Positions 24,297-32,557 of a DNA stretch of 64,000 bases are shown here, one piece after another. Under the pieces are notes generated by a model, which was not told the DNA's origin, did not search any database, and saw only the letters and a program-made list of their open reading frames with translations. The position numbers and the translations under genes were made by a program. The DNA is from RUG563 sp045590215 (GTDB lineage Bacteria > Bacillota > Clostridia > Christensenellales > Aristaeellaceae): positions 1 to 64,000 of the forward strand of contig JAZNQO010000029.1 of the NCBI GenBank assembly GCA_045590215.1, given 5' to 3'. The first letter of the stretch is position 1, and each line of letters opens with the position of its first letter.

Positions 24297-25328
24297 TTGC
24301 TCAGGACATATGCCTGTCACCGGGAACCGTGGTGCGATAAGACCATGAGCGTTTTACAGGAAAAGCAATTGGAGGCCTGTCAGGAAAGGCTGATGCGGTG
24401 CCCCCAAACGCATATTTTGGATACCGAAAACGAGGCAGAGGCCATGCAACTGTTCTTCTGCTCCTATTATGCCGAAGAAATGTATCATCATTTTCCCGGC
24501 ACACCGGCTCTTCGGGAAAAGGTGATGGAATATCTGCCCTATGAAGCCTGCCTTTTATCCCCGGAAGAAGATGCGCTGGTCAAGCGCATGCTGGTCAATG
24601 ACCATCAGGTGCTGCTTTCCCAGTGGCAGGAAATTTCCGCAGCGGAAGCCCTGATTGCACGGCTTTGGTGCACGCTGGAAATCTCCGATGACGATACCGC
24701 CACCTTAAAGCTGCATCCGGATCTGGCGGAAGGATTAACCGCCGCCATGACAAGCGAAACCTATGCCAAAATGCAAAACAGGCTCTTTTCTTTCAGTGCC
24801 ACGCTGCATAGCCTGCTTTATCTTTCCGGCTTTCTGCATGCCACCGTACCTGCCACCCATTTTTGCAGCGTAGCCGATGATATCCCCCATGCAGAAACGT
24901 TTATTGACCGCTTTTTGCGTGCCTCCTTCGACTATACCAAGGCAGGCAGCGAAATGCTTCTGCTGCATCCGGGGCTGGCAGACCCCAATCATCTGCTGAT
25001 GAATTTATCCGGCCTCAAACCCTCTCATGTGCATCTGACGGAAGAAATGATGCTGGGCGGCATGAACGGCATCCTGCCCGAAGAAGTGGCCAGCACCGAA
25101 AATATGCGGGGCATGCTGCAAGGGGCGGTTCGCCCGGAGATGGACGAAAACGAAGTGCTGGAAGACCTTCGCATGATGGCCAAGCAGGGCGCATCTATGG
25201 ACGAAATGAAAGAGGTTTTGGAAAGCATGCTTTGCGTGCTGCCCACCCCCGGCATGCTCTCGGCCCTGCATCAATTGCATTTGCAGACGGTGCGCTGGAT
25301 GGGCATCAGATCGGCGGTACTGAACTGA
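24297..25328 (+). CDS. Hypothetical protein, 343 residues
   Basis: I do not recognise this protein. It is soluble and mostly helical by composition, with no signal peptide, P-loop or metal motif that I can see. The C-terminal third repeats short helix-forming stretches rich in Met and Glu (EEMMLGGMNGILPEEVA, EDLRMMAKQGASMDEMKEVL). The start chosen is TTG at 24297, 10 bases after AGGGGGG; the first ATG (24345) has no ribosome site. It has its own strong promoter and its stop overlaps the ATG of the pseudouridine synthase, so the two form an operon. Confidence 0.65.
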   Translation: MLRTYACHREPWCDKTMSVLQEKQLEACQERLMRCPQTHILDTENEAEAMQLFFCSYYAEEMYHHFPGTPALREKVMEYLPYEACLLSPEEDALVKRMLVNDHQVLLSQWQEISAAEALIARLWCTLEISDDDTATLKLHPDLAEGLTAAMTSETYAKMQNRLFSFSATLHSLLYLSGFLHATVPATHFCSVADDIPHAETFIDRFLRASFDYTKAGSEMLLLHPGLADPNHLLMNLSGLKPSHVHLTEEMMLGGMNGILPEEVASTENMRGMLQGAVRPEMDENEVLEDLRMMAKQGASMDEMKEVLESMLCVLPTPGMLSALHQLHLQTVRWMGIRSAVLN

Positions 25329-26179
25329 TGAACATTTACGAAGCCCTGATTCCTGAAAACGCCCCCAAGCAGAAACTGGAAAGCTATCTTTCCCGTGCCT
25401 TCCCTCTGCTGCCCTCCCATGTGATCAGGGAGGCTCTGCAAAAAAAAGACGTCAAACAAAACGGCCTCCGTGCAGGCAGGGAAGCTCTGGTTTTGCCCGG
25501 TGCCAAGGTGCAGCTCTATACCGCCTTTCAGGCTTCGCTGCCTGTTATTTATGAAGACGAGCACATTCTGCTGCTCCATAAGCCCAGCGGCATCAGCTGC
25601 GATGCGGATGGCCGGGGCGGCATGACGGTTTTATCCGTGGCAGAGGGCATGGCGAAGGATGCGTATCACCCCCGTCTGTGCCATCGGCTGGATAACCAGA
25701 CAAGCGGCCTTTTGCTGCTTGCCAAGGACGATGAAAGCGAGAAAAGCCTGCTGGACGCCTTCAAAAATCATGCTTTCACCAAAGTGTATGAATGTTTGGT
25801 TCGGGGGCAAATGCGGCCGGAGAAGGCTACGGTCAAGGCCTTTTTAATCAAGGATGCTGCCCGCTCCACCGTCCGGGTCATCACCCACGAAACGCCGGGA
25901 GCTGTGCCCATTGAAACCATGTATGAAACCCTTTCCTTTGACGGCACGTTGTCAAAGCTGCGTGTAACGCTGCTCACCGGGCGCACCCACCAAATCCGTG
26001 CGCATATGGCGTTTCTTTCTCATCCGCTGTTGGGCGATGATAAATACGGCGACAGGGCCCTCAACAAGCGCATGAAAACCACCACCCTGCACCTGTGCGC
26101 CACGTCCCTCTCCCTACACCTTTCCGGCCCGCTGTCTTATCTGGATGGCCGCACCTTCACCATCACACCACCCTTCTGA
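25328..26179 (+). CDS. RluA-family pseudouridine synthase
   Basis: A 283-residue RNA-modifying enzyme. An S4-like N-terminal region (LESYLSRAF, VIREALQKKDVKQNG) is followed by the catalytic domain with HRLDNQTSGLLLLAK (catalytic Asp), KVYECLVRGQ, TGRTHQIRAHM and LLGDDKYGD. Target uridine (23S rRNA or tRNA) cannot be told. The ATG overlaps the previous stop by one base (TGATG). Confidence 0.92.
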   Translation: MNIYEALIPENAPKQKLESYLSRAFPLLPSHVIREALQKKDVKQNGLRAGREALVLPGAKVQLYTAFQASLPVIYEDEHILLLHKPSGISCDADGRGGMTVLSVAEGMAKDAYHPRLCHRLDNQTSGLLLLAKDDESEKSLLDAFKNHAFTKVYECLVRGQMRPEKATVKAFLIKDAARSTVRVITHETPGAVPIETMYETLSFDGTLSKLRVTLLTGRTHQIRAHMAFLSHPLLGDDKYGDRALNKRMKTTTLHLCATSLSLHLSGPLSYLDGRTFTITPPF

Positions 26180-26192
26180 AAAGGAGTTTCCC

Positions 26193-27023
26193 ATGTCATC
26201 CCACCCCCCCATCCGCCTCATTGCCTCCGATGTGGACGGCACGCTCTTAAACAGCCAAGGCCTGATTTCCGATGAAAATCTGGCCGCTATTCGTGCTGCC
26301 CAGGAAAACGGCATCCTCTTTGCCATTGCCTCCGGGCGTTTCCCGGAAAATGTGTATGTGCGCATGCAAAAATACGGTCTCTCCTGCCCCATCATCGGCA
26401 CCAACGGCTGCCGCATTACGGATGAAAAATTGCAGCCTATTTTTTCCTCCGCCATGGCAAAATCAGCCGCAAAAGAGGTAATGGACGTGCTTTTCCAGGA
26501 CGGCGTGGACTTTTTTATGTTCACCACCCACAGCGTGTGCACCTCCGATGAAAACCTGCCCCACCACAGCGAAATCTCCAACCCCGATGCCATCAAAGCC
26601 CTGGGCTTTACCTATGGCCACGGAAAAAGCGAAATGATGGCCGGGCTGGATGAGCCTGTGCATAAATTCTATATTTGCGAAGGCCGCCCCGGCACGCCCC
26701 TATGGCAGCGGTTGGAGCTGATTCCCGGTGTCGCCCTCACCCAATCCGGCGATAATAACATCGAGGTTGTGCCGGAGGGCGTGGATAAGGCCAGCGGCAT
26801 CGCCATGCTTGCCCAGCACTACGGCATTCCCCTGTCCCAAGTGATGACGCTGGGCGATCATGAAAACGATATCCCCATGCTGCGTGCGGCAGGCTATGGC
26901 ATCGCCATGGGCAACGCCACCGAAAACGCCAAAAAAGCCGCTCGTTTCATCACCGATACCAACGACCGGCACGGCCTGGCAAAAGCCATCTGGCAATATG
27001 CCCTTGAAGATAAAAGCCGCTAA
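26193..27023 (+). CDS. Cof-type HAD phosphatase
   Basis: A 276-residue HAD hydrolase of the Cof subfamily, removing phosphate from small metabolites. Motif I DVDGTLL (Asp nucleophile) at the N-terminus, a cap domain of about 110 residues, the KASGIA segment, and motif IV GDHENDIPML. The ATG at 26193 follows AAAAGGAG and is 13 bases after the previous stop, so it is the third gene of the operon. Confidence 0.92.
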   Translation: MSSHPPIRLIASDVDGTLLNSQGLISDENLAAIRAAQENGILFAIASGRFPENVYVRMQKYGLSCPIIGTNGCRITDEKLQPIFSSAMAKSAAKEVMDVLFQDGVDFFMFTTHSVCTSDENLPHHSEISNPDAIKALGFTYGHGKSEMMAGLDEPVHKFYICEGRPGTPLWQRLELIPGVALTQSGDNNIEVVPEGVDKASGIAMLAQHYGIPLSQVMTLGDHENDIPMLRAAGYGIAMGNATENAKKAARFITDTNDRHGLAKAIWQYALEDKSR

Positions 27024-27035
27024 AAAATCCCATCA

Positions 27036-27065
27036 AAAAACTGCCTGTTCTTTCAGGCAGTTTTT
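27036..27065. terminator. Bidirectional terminator
   Basis: AAAAACTGCCTG and CAGGCAGTTTTT form a 12-bp stem with a TTCTTT loop between convergent genes. Confidence 0.9.
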
Positions 27066-27077
27066 GTTTGCTTTGTT

Positions 27078-29777
27078 TTAGTTGTAAAGAGGATTGGAAT
27101 CCAAAATTTCCTGGCGGATATCCGCGGGGATTTCCGCAATGGGGTCCAGCACCGGGCGGCCCAGATAATACCCCTGCACCAAGTCCACCCCAAGGTCAAT
27201 CACCGTATGCAGTTCGTTGCTGGTTTCCACACCCTCTGCCAGCACCAGAATGTTATTCAGCTTGGCAAATTCCACGGTGCTGCGCACGAACAGCTGCTTA
27301 TTCTGATTTCTGTGGATATTTTCAATCAGGAAGCGGTCAATTTTAATAATCCGGGGAGAATAGCGCAGAAGGTTGGCCATATTGGAATGCCCTGTGCCAT
27401 AATCGTCGATGGCAATTCTGCCGCTGCTGACACCGCCGCTGAAGGTGTGGATAGCGTCCAGTTCTTCGTCGGTTACAGTGTCCTGCTCCGTCAGTTCAAA
27501 GACGAATTTATCCATATACCCGGAATGCAGGTTCATCAGCTTTTCCGCATCCTTATCTTTCAGGAAATGGCCGGGAATGGTGTTGATGAACACCTTCCTG
27601 CTGCCAAACTTTTGTCTTTCTTCGCTGTACCGGTTCATGATATTGAACATGGTGGCCTTTTCAATTTCGTACAGCCGGTTATATTCCTTGGCCGCATGGA
27701 GCACTTCCAGGGGATTCATCCCAATGGATTTATCCGTGCGCATCAAGGCTTCATAGCCGTAAATTTCGCCGTTCTTGGCACTGACGATGGGCTGGAAATG
27801 ATAGGAGAACAGGTTCTTTTCAATCAGCAAATCAAAGGCCATGTAATATTCCTTGGGAGCCGATTCTTCCTTCACCACGGAGCCCATGCCCATCTTCAGG
27901 CGATTCATATACATTTCGCCCTTGGCAAACTTGATGAAGCTCTCCAGATTCGCCTGCCAGCCCCCATCAATGGGCGAGCAGCCGCAGTTCACTTCCACAT
28001 AGTATTCCCTGTCTGCGTGATTATATTCACCAAGCCGGCGGAAGAAGGCATCCGTGGCGGTATTGATGGTGCCGGAAATGGTTGTGCTCAAATCCGCCGT
28101 AGGCTTAAAGGCGTTGATCACCAGGAATTCATCGTCCGCAATATGGGCAATATAGCTATCGTCATCATTGGCTTCTTTCAGATATTTCGCCACATGGATA
28201 ACGGCGTCTTCTGCAGCCTCAATGCCGTAATTCTCCTGAATATAGGTGTATTTCGGCAGGCCGTATACGGAAACGCACAAGGGCTTTTTCCTGTTTTCCG
28301 GGGTGGCAAATTCCTTGAACCAGTTGAGTGCGCCTTTGAGGTTGGGCAGCTTTGTAACGGAATTGACCAGAGCCGCCCTTTCCAAACGGCGATACAGCGT
28401 CATCCGCTGGCAATAGTTATTGGCCACCGTGAAAGCCAGGTTCACGGTGTTCACGATGCGCTTGATTTTATGCCCATCCTGCGTCAGGCAATCGGTACGA
28501 TACGCATAATAGCCGCAAACCAGCCTGCCCACATAAATGGCATTGAGCACAAAGACGGAATCATCCTCCAGCCAGTTCTTGCATCCCGGAACCATTTCCT
28601 TCAGCGGCAGTTTGCCCTTGATCATCCGCTCCGGCCTGTTATAGCGGGAGGAATACACTTCCAGCATATCTGAATACATCTGGTGTTTTCTGTCCACGCC
28701 GTTAACGATGGAATCAATCAGGTCATCATTGAGGCACACATAGGAGTTTTCCAGAATGCAGTCAGAAACGGCGTTCAGCATGGCCTTCATATCATAGATG
28801 CCGAACATCCTGTTCATCCATGAATACATATAATCTTCGTGCATCTGCACGATATCCACCTGGGCGTGCAATTGGGATGCGGTGGCCCTGAAATCGTCGT
28901 GGATCAGCCGCTTGCAGCCACAGGATTCTGCTATTTTCGTGATATACTTGTTTTTCACGCAACAGCAATCTGCCCCCCGCAGCGCATCCTCCACCGTTTC
29001 CAGACAAAGCCTTGCCAGCTGATCCTGATCCTCGGCACAGGTAGAAATCTGGGGCATGGAATAGCAGGCAGCATCAGTGCCGTCAAAGCCCGTTACGATC
29101 ACATCATCCGGCACTTTCAGGCCATATTCCTGTAGTTTTTCGCATACGGCAATGGCCATATAGTCATTGGCACAGAAAAATGCTTCCGGCAGCCCTTCTT
29201 CGCTTTCATACAGCCTTTCCACAATGCGCTTGGCCGGGTCGCTCCAGAATTCGCCATAGTCCACATTCTTTTCATCAAAGGGCAGCCCACACTTTTCCAG
29301 TGCCGCCCGATAGCACGCAATCCTGCGGCTGGATGTGGGATCCCCTTCCTTCATGCCGGCAATGAAGAAGGTTTTTTTCACATGATGTTCCGTTAATACA
29401 TGGCACATCAAATCAATATAGGAATCGTCATAATCGCTGATGATGGAGAAGCAGCCGTCCTTCTTATTATCCACAAGAATCACAGGCGTTTTATTCTTCT
29501 TGGCTTCATCAACCAAATATTGGACAACCTTTTCGTTATTGATACTCTCTGAAAAAATAATCAGCGCATCGATCAAATCATAATTGATAACGCAGTATAC
29601 GCTTTTGGCACCCCAATCATTTTCCGCATTTTCATAAAAATCAACAAAGCTGTTAAACACCAAAAGTTTATAATTATTTTGGGTGGCATAACGATTCAGG
29701 CTGTCCAGATAAGCTGAACGGCCGGACCAATGAATTTTTGTCAGACAAACGCCGATTACTCGTTTGTTGCCAATCAT
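27078..29777 (-). CDS. LacI-type sensor, degenerate GGDEF and EAL phosphodiesterase
   Basis: An 899-residue soluble protein. Residues 1-275 form a LacI/GalR-type periplasmic-binding domain without an HTH (MIGNKRVIGVCL to IVTGFDGTDAAC). A middle region is followed by a degenerate GGDEF (IADDEF in place of GGDEF, about residues 500-620) and an EAL domain (about 640-890). The EAL catalytic set is visible: GYEALMR, FINTI, FELTEQD, IDDYGTG, IKIDR, LAEGVET and QGYYLG. It probably hydrolyses c-di-GMP in response to a cytoplasmic, sugar-like ligand. The ribosome site is weak. The promoter carries AACGTT-core operators. Confidence 0.85.
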   Translation of the reverse strand: MIGNKRVIGVCLTKIHWSGRSAYLDSLNRYATQNNYKLLVFNSFVDFYENAENDWGAKSVYCVINYDLIDALIIFSESINNEKVVQYLVDEAKKNKTPVILVDNKKDGCFSIISDYDDSYIDLMCHVLTEHHVKKTFFIAGMKEGDPTSSRRIACYRAALEKCGLPFDEKNVDYGEFWSDPAKRIVERLYESEEGLPEAFFCANDYMAIAVCEKLQEYGLKVPDDVIVTGFDGTDAACYSMPQISTCAEDQDQLARLCLETVEDALRGADCCCVKNKYITKIAESCGCKRLIHDDFRATASQLHAQVDIVQMHEDYMYSWMNRMFGIYDMKAMLNAVSDCILENSYVCLNDDLIDSIVNGVDRKHQMYSDMLEVYSSRYNRPERMIKGKLPLKEMVPGCKNWLEDDSVFVLNAIYVGRLVCGYYAYRTDCLTQDGHKIKRIVNTVNLAFTVANNYCQRMTLYRRLERAALVNSVTKLPNLKGALNWFKEFATPENRKKPLCVSVYGLPKYTYIQENYGIEAAEDAVIHVAKYLKEANDDDSYIAHIADDEFLVINAFKPTADLSTTISGTINTATDAFFRRLGEYNHADREYYVEVNCGCSPIDGGWQANLESFIKFAKGEMYMNRLKMGMGSVVKEESAPKEYYMAFDLLIEKNLFSYHFQPIVSAKNGEIYGYEALMRTDKSIGMNPLEVLHAAKEYNRLYEIEKATMFNIMNRYSEERQKFGSRKVFINTIPGHFLKDKDAEKLMNLHSGYMDKFVFELTEQDTVTDEELDAIHTFSGGVSSGRIAIDDYGTGHSNMANLLRYSPRIIKIDRFLIENIHRNQNKQLFVRSTVEFAKLNNILVLAEGVETSNELHTVIDLGVDLVQGYYLGRPVLDPIAEIPADIRQEILDSNPLYN

Positions 29778-29840
29778 CTGTTACACCATCCCAACAATGT
29801 AATTATTTCACTTTTTGTTTACATGTAACCCATTATTGTC

Positions 29841-29873
29841 ATTGTAAACGTTTTTATCCATTTTGTCAACGTT
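29841..29873 (-). promoter_or_regulatory. Promoter with two LacI/CcpA-like operator cores
   Basis: On the minus strand TTGACA (29864-29869), spacer 17, TACAAT (29841-29846). AACGTT cores at 29847-29852 and 29868-29873 lie in the spacer and on the -35, 21 bases apart in TGTNAACGTTTTT direct repeats. The first, at 29843-29856, is one mismatch from the cre consensus. Confidence 0.65.
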
Positions 29874-29879
29874 TTTTCC

Positions 29880-29914
29880 AAAAAGAAAAGAGCAGAAAGA
29901 TGTTTTTCTGCCCT
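29880..29914 (-). terminator. Terminator of the foldase gene
   Basis: On the minus strand GGGCAGAAA pairs with TTTCTGCTC and is followed by TTTTCTTTTT. Confidence 0.75.
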
Positions 29915-29997
29915 TATTCTTATGTATTTGGCACTTTCGGCAGTAGCTTATATTTCTGCCGCCGCCTTTGCCGCCTTGTTTGTGTTACATCGCCCGG

Positions 29998-31239
29998 TTA
30001 TTCCGCAGGCACTTCCGTGGCTTCTTCCGCAACGGACAGCGCATTGATCGCTTCCGTGTTATACACGATTTCGCTTTCCTGCACCCAGGATGTCATCATG
30101 GCATTGACGCCGGCATTCTGCTTGGCCGTGGTCAGATATTCTTCAATTTCCGCCCGGATTTCATCCGTCATTTCCACATAACCGGCAGGAATATCCCGCA
30201 GATAATACATGATATGAACGCCAAAGCTGCTCACAACAGGATCGCTCACGTCGCCCACTTTCTGCATCTTATCGCTGAAAGAACCGGCAGTGAAAGCCAT
30301 ATCATAGCCAACGCTGTCCTTATGCACGGCATAGCCATCTTTAAGGTTAACCGGGTTGGTCATACCGGGATCCGTGCCAAATTCAGCAATCAGCGTTTCA
30401 AAGCTTTCGCCCTGTTCCAGGCGGCTATAGATCGTGTCAATGGTTTCCTGGCAATCGGCAATCACGGCTTGATAAGCGGCGTCCACATCCGCCTGTGTCA
30501 CAGTGGTGCCTTCTTCTTCAGCGGAGGCCACCAGCTCCTGATACTTGGTCAGCAGCTCTTCATCAGGCTTGAGCAAGATATGGGTCACGCCCCGATAGCC
30601 TTCGGGCTGATACCAAGAAACATAGCCGTAATACTGCTGATACAGCTCGTACATATAAACATTACCTTCAAAATTGGCCTTGTCCTGTTCGGCGGCTTCG
30701 ATGAAGGTCTGCTGAATTTCTTCTTCCGTTACCGTGGTATCCACATCTTTCATCATATACGCTTCCAGCTTATTGAAGCTTTCGCTGTTCAGCATATTTT
30801 CCAGCAGCGCATCCTGATTATAGCCCATGGCTTCGTAATAGGCAGCACCGTCGATTTCAGCCTGTTTCCGGGCTTCTTCAGTATCTTCGGTGAGGTAATA
30901 GGACACATATTCATCAATGGCCTGCTGCCACTGGGTCTGCACATCCAGCATGAAAGCATCTTTTTCTTCTTGGGTAAACTGATCAAGGCTCAGTTCCTTG
31001 ATTTTCTGAGTGGCCACCGCATTGATAATCAAATCTTCCACTGCGCCGGCATAATCAGCAGTTTCGGCGTAGCCCATGCTCACCTGAAATTCCGCATACT
31101 GCTTCACCATATCCGTCAGGATTTCTTCACCGTTTACCACAACAGCCACGTTCTCTGCCAAAGGAGCCGCTTCGTTTTCTGCCAAAGCAAACGTCAAAAG
31201 CATCATCACAGCCAGCAATAAGGAAACCAGTTTCTTCAT
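29998..31239 (-). CDS. Secreted parvulin-type peptidylprolyl isomerase (PrsA/SurA-like)
   Basis: A 413-residue exported foldase. An N-terminal signal peptide (KKLVSLLLAVMMLLTFALA) ends in ALA-EN with no lipobox cysteine, unlike PrsA lipoproteins. A SurA-like helical N-domain follows (VVVNGEEILTDMVKQYAEFQ). A parvulin domain begins at VTHILLKP and resumes at RLEQGESFETLIAEFGTD after about 40 inserted residues. The C-terminus is acidic. GAGGGA precedes the ATG; promoter TTGCGG-17-TTTAAT. Confidence 0.85.
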   Translation of the reverse strand: MKKLVSLLLAVMMLLTFALAENEAAPLAENVAVVVNGEEILTDMVKQYAEFQVSMGYAETADYAGAVEDLIINAVATQKIKELSLDQFTQEEKDAFMLDVQTQWQQAIDEYVSYYLTEDTEEARKQAEIDGAAYYEAMGYNQDALLENMLNSESFNKLEAYMMKDVDTTVTEEEIQQTFIEAAEQDKANFEGNVYMYELYQQYYGYVSWYQPEGYRGVTHILLKPDEELLTKYQELVASAEEEGTTVTQADVDAAYQAVIADCQETIDTIYSRLEQGESFETLIAEFGTDPGMTNPVNLKDGYAVHKDSVGYDMAFTAGSFSDKMQKVGDVSDPVVSSFGVHIMYYLRDIPAGYVEMTDEIRAEIEEYLTTAKQNAGVNAMMTSWVQESEIVYNTEAINALSVAEEATEVPAE

Positions 31240-31280
31240 TTTTGCAATCCCTCTTTCTCAAACATTAAATGTCTTTCTGT

Positions 31281-31309
31281 ATTAAAACACATTTTTGCGT
31301 TTCCCGCAA
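31281..31309 (-). promoter_or_regulatory. Promoter of the foldase gene
   Basis: On the minus strand TTGCGG (31304-31309), spacer 17, TTTAAT (31281-31286). Confidence 0.55.
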
Positions 31310-31419
31310 GTTCTTTCCCAGTTTTTCAGGCAATGTTACATTCTGTTCATGATTTATCCATAATTGTCCATGTTCGCTCTTGCTTTTTTAGGAAAGTTTT
31401 GTTTATAATAAAAATGTGC

Positions 31420-31860
31420 TTATCGTTTCTTTTCAAAAAATGCTTTCAATACCGCTGCACATTCCTTTTCCATCACGCCGCCGATGGTTTCCACCCGATG
31501 ATAAAAGGCCGGATCTTCCGTCAAAAGATACACGCTGCCGCAGCAGCCCTGCCTTTCGTCAAAGGCTCCGAAAACGCATTTTGAAAGCCCGGCCATCACC
31601 ATCGCCCCGGCACACATGGGGCAGGGCTCCAGCGTGACATACATCGTGCACCCCGAAAGCCGCCTTGTATGCAGTGCCTCGCAGGCTCTTTCCATGGCCA
31701 GCACTTCCGCATGGGCAAAGCAGCTGCCCTTTTCCCTTTCGTTATGGGCAAAGGCGATGATTTCCCCGTCCTTTTCAATAACGGCCCCAACCGGCACTTC
31801 GTTTGCATCTTTTACCGCTTCTTCCAGTGCCAGCAACATCATTTTTTCCTCGTGGTTCAT
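31420..31860 (-). CDS. tadA: tRNA-specific adenosine deaminase
   Basis: A 146-residue zinc deaminase converting A34 to inosine in tRNA-Arg(ACG). Zinc and catalytic motifs HAE (in FAHAEVLAM) and PCPMCAGAM are intact; NEREKGSCFAHAE is typical. AAAGGGA precedes the ATG. No clear terminator hairpin was seen after its stop. Confidence 0.95.
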   Translation of the reverse strand: MNHEEKMMLLALEEAVKDANEVPVGAVIEKDGEIIAFAHNEREKGSCFAHAEVLAMERACEALHTRRLSGCTMYVTLEPCPMCAGAMVMAGLSKCVFGAFDERQGCCGSVYLLTEDPAFYHRVETIGGVMEKECAAVLKAFFEKKR

Positions 31861-31901
31861 GGGTTTATCCCTTTCATTTTGGGTTTTCTATGGCGTTTGT
31901 C

Positions 31902-31930
31902 ATTATACCACATTCTATTTTTCATATCAA
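31902..31930 (-). promoter_or_regulatory. Promoter of tadA
   Basis: On the minus strand TTGATA (31925-31930), spacer 17, TGG-TATAAT (31902-31907). It abuts the ribosome site of the divergent nitroreductase. Confidence 0.7.
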
Positions 31931-31945
31931 CAAGGAGGTTTTGTC

Positions 31946-32503
31946 ATGAACGAAGTATTGCAAGTCATCGCAGCCCGGCGCAGCCACAGAGCCTATGCCG
32001 AAACCCAGCTGACGGAAGAACAGGTGCAGATTCTGCTGGATGCCGGTATGCAATCCCCCTCTGCTGTGAACCGTCAGCCCTGGCATTTCACCGTTTGCCA
32101 GAATCAGCCCCTGCTTCGGGAAATCAATCTGGCCGTGTGGCAGCAGAACATGCAGGGCGATCCGGATAAGCGCAGTCCTCGGTTTAACAACCCGGATTTT
32201 GATGTGTTCTATCATGCTCCCACCGTCATTTTCATCTCTGCGGACAGGGAAAACGGCTGGGGCGAATTGGATAGCGGCATCGCCTGCCAGAACATCTGCC
32301 TGGCCGCCGAAAGTATCGGCCTTGGCACGGTGATTCTGGGCATGCCCAAGGCTGCCTTCCAATCGGAAAAGAATGAATATTTCCGGGAAAAGCTTTGCTT
32401 CCCCGAAACCCACGATTTCGCCATCGCTATCGCCGTGGGCACCCCTGCAGATGATAAGCCTGCCCATCTCCCGGCCAAAGACCGCATCTCTTTCGTACGA
32501 TAA
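31946..32503 (+). CDS. Nitroreductase family protein
   Basis: A 185-residue flavoprotein of the nitroreductase fold. FMN-contact motif AARRSHRAY, then MQSPSAVNRQPWHF and ESIGLGTVILG are seen. Such enzymes reduce nitro compounds, quinones or flavins with NAD(P)H; the physiological substrate is unknown. AAGGAGG lies 7 bases before the ATG at 31946. Confidence 0.9.
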   Translation: MNEVLQVIAARRSHRAYAETQLTEEQVQILLDAGMQSPSAVNRQPWHFTVCQNQPLLREINLAVWQQNMQGDPDKRSPRFNNPDFDVFYHAPTVIFISADRENGWGELDSGIACQNICLAAESIGLGTVILGMPKAAFQSEKNEYFREKLCFPETHDFAIAIAVGTPADDKPAHLPAKDRISFVR

Positions 32504-32516
32504 TCTGTAATCAAGC

Positions 32517-32557
32517 AAAACGCCTTGTTTTCACCCGGAAAGCAAGGCGTTTTTTTG
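32517..32557. terminator. Bidirectional terminator
   Basis: AAAACGCCTTG and CAAGGCGTTTT pair around a 15-base loop, followed by TTTTTTT, between convergent genes. Confidence 0.85.
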
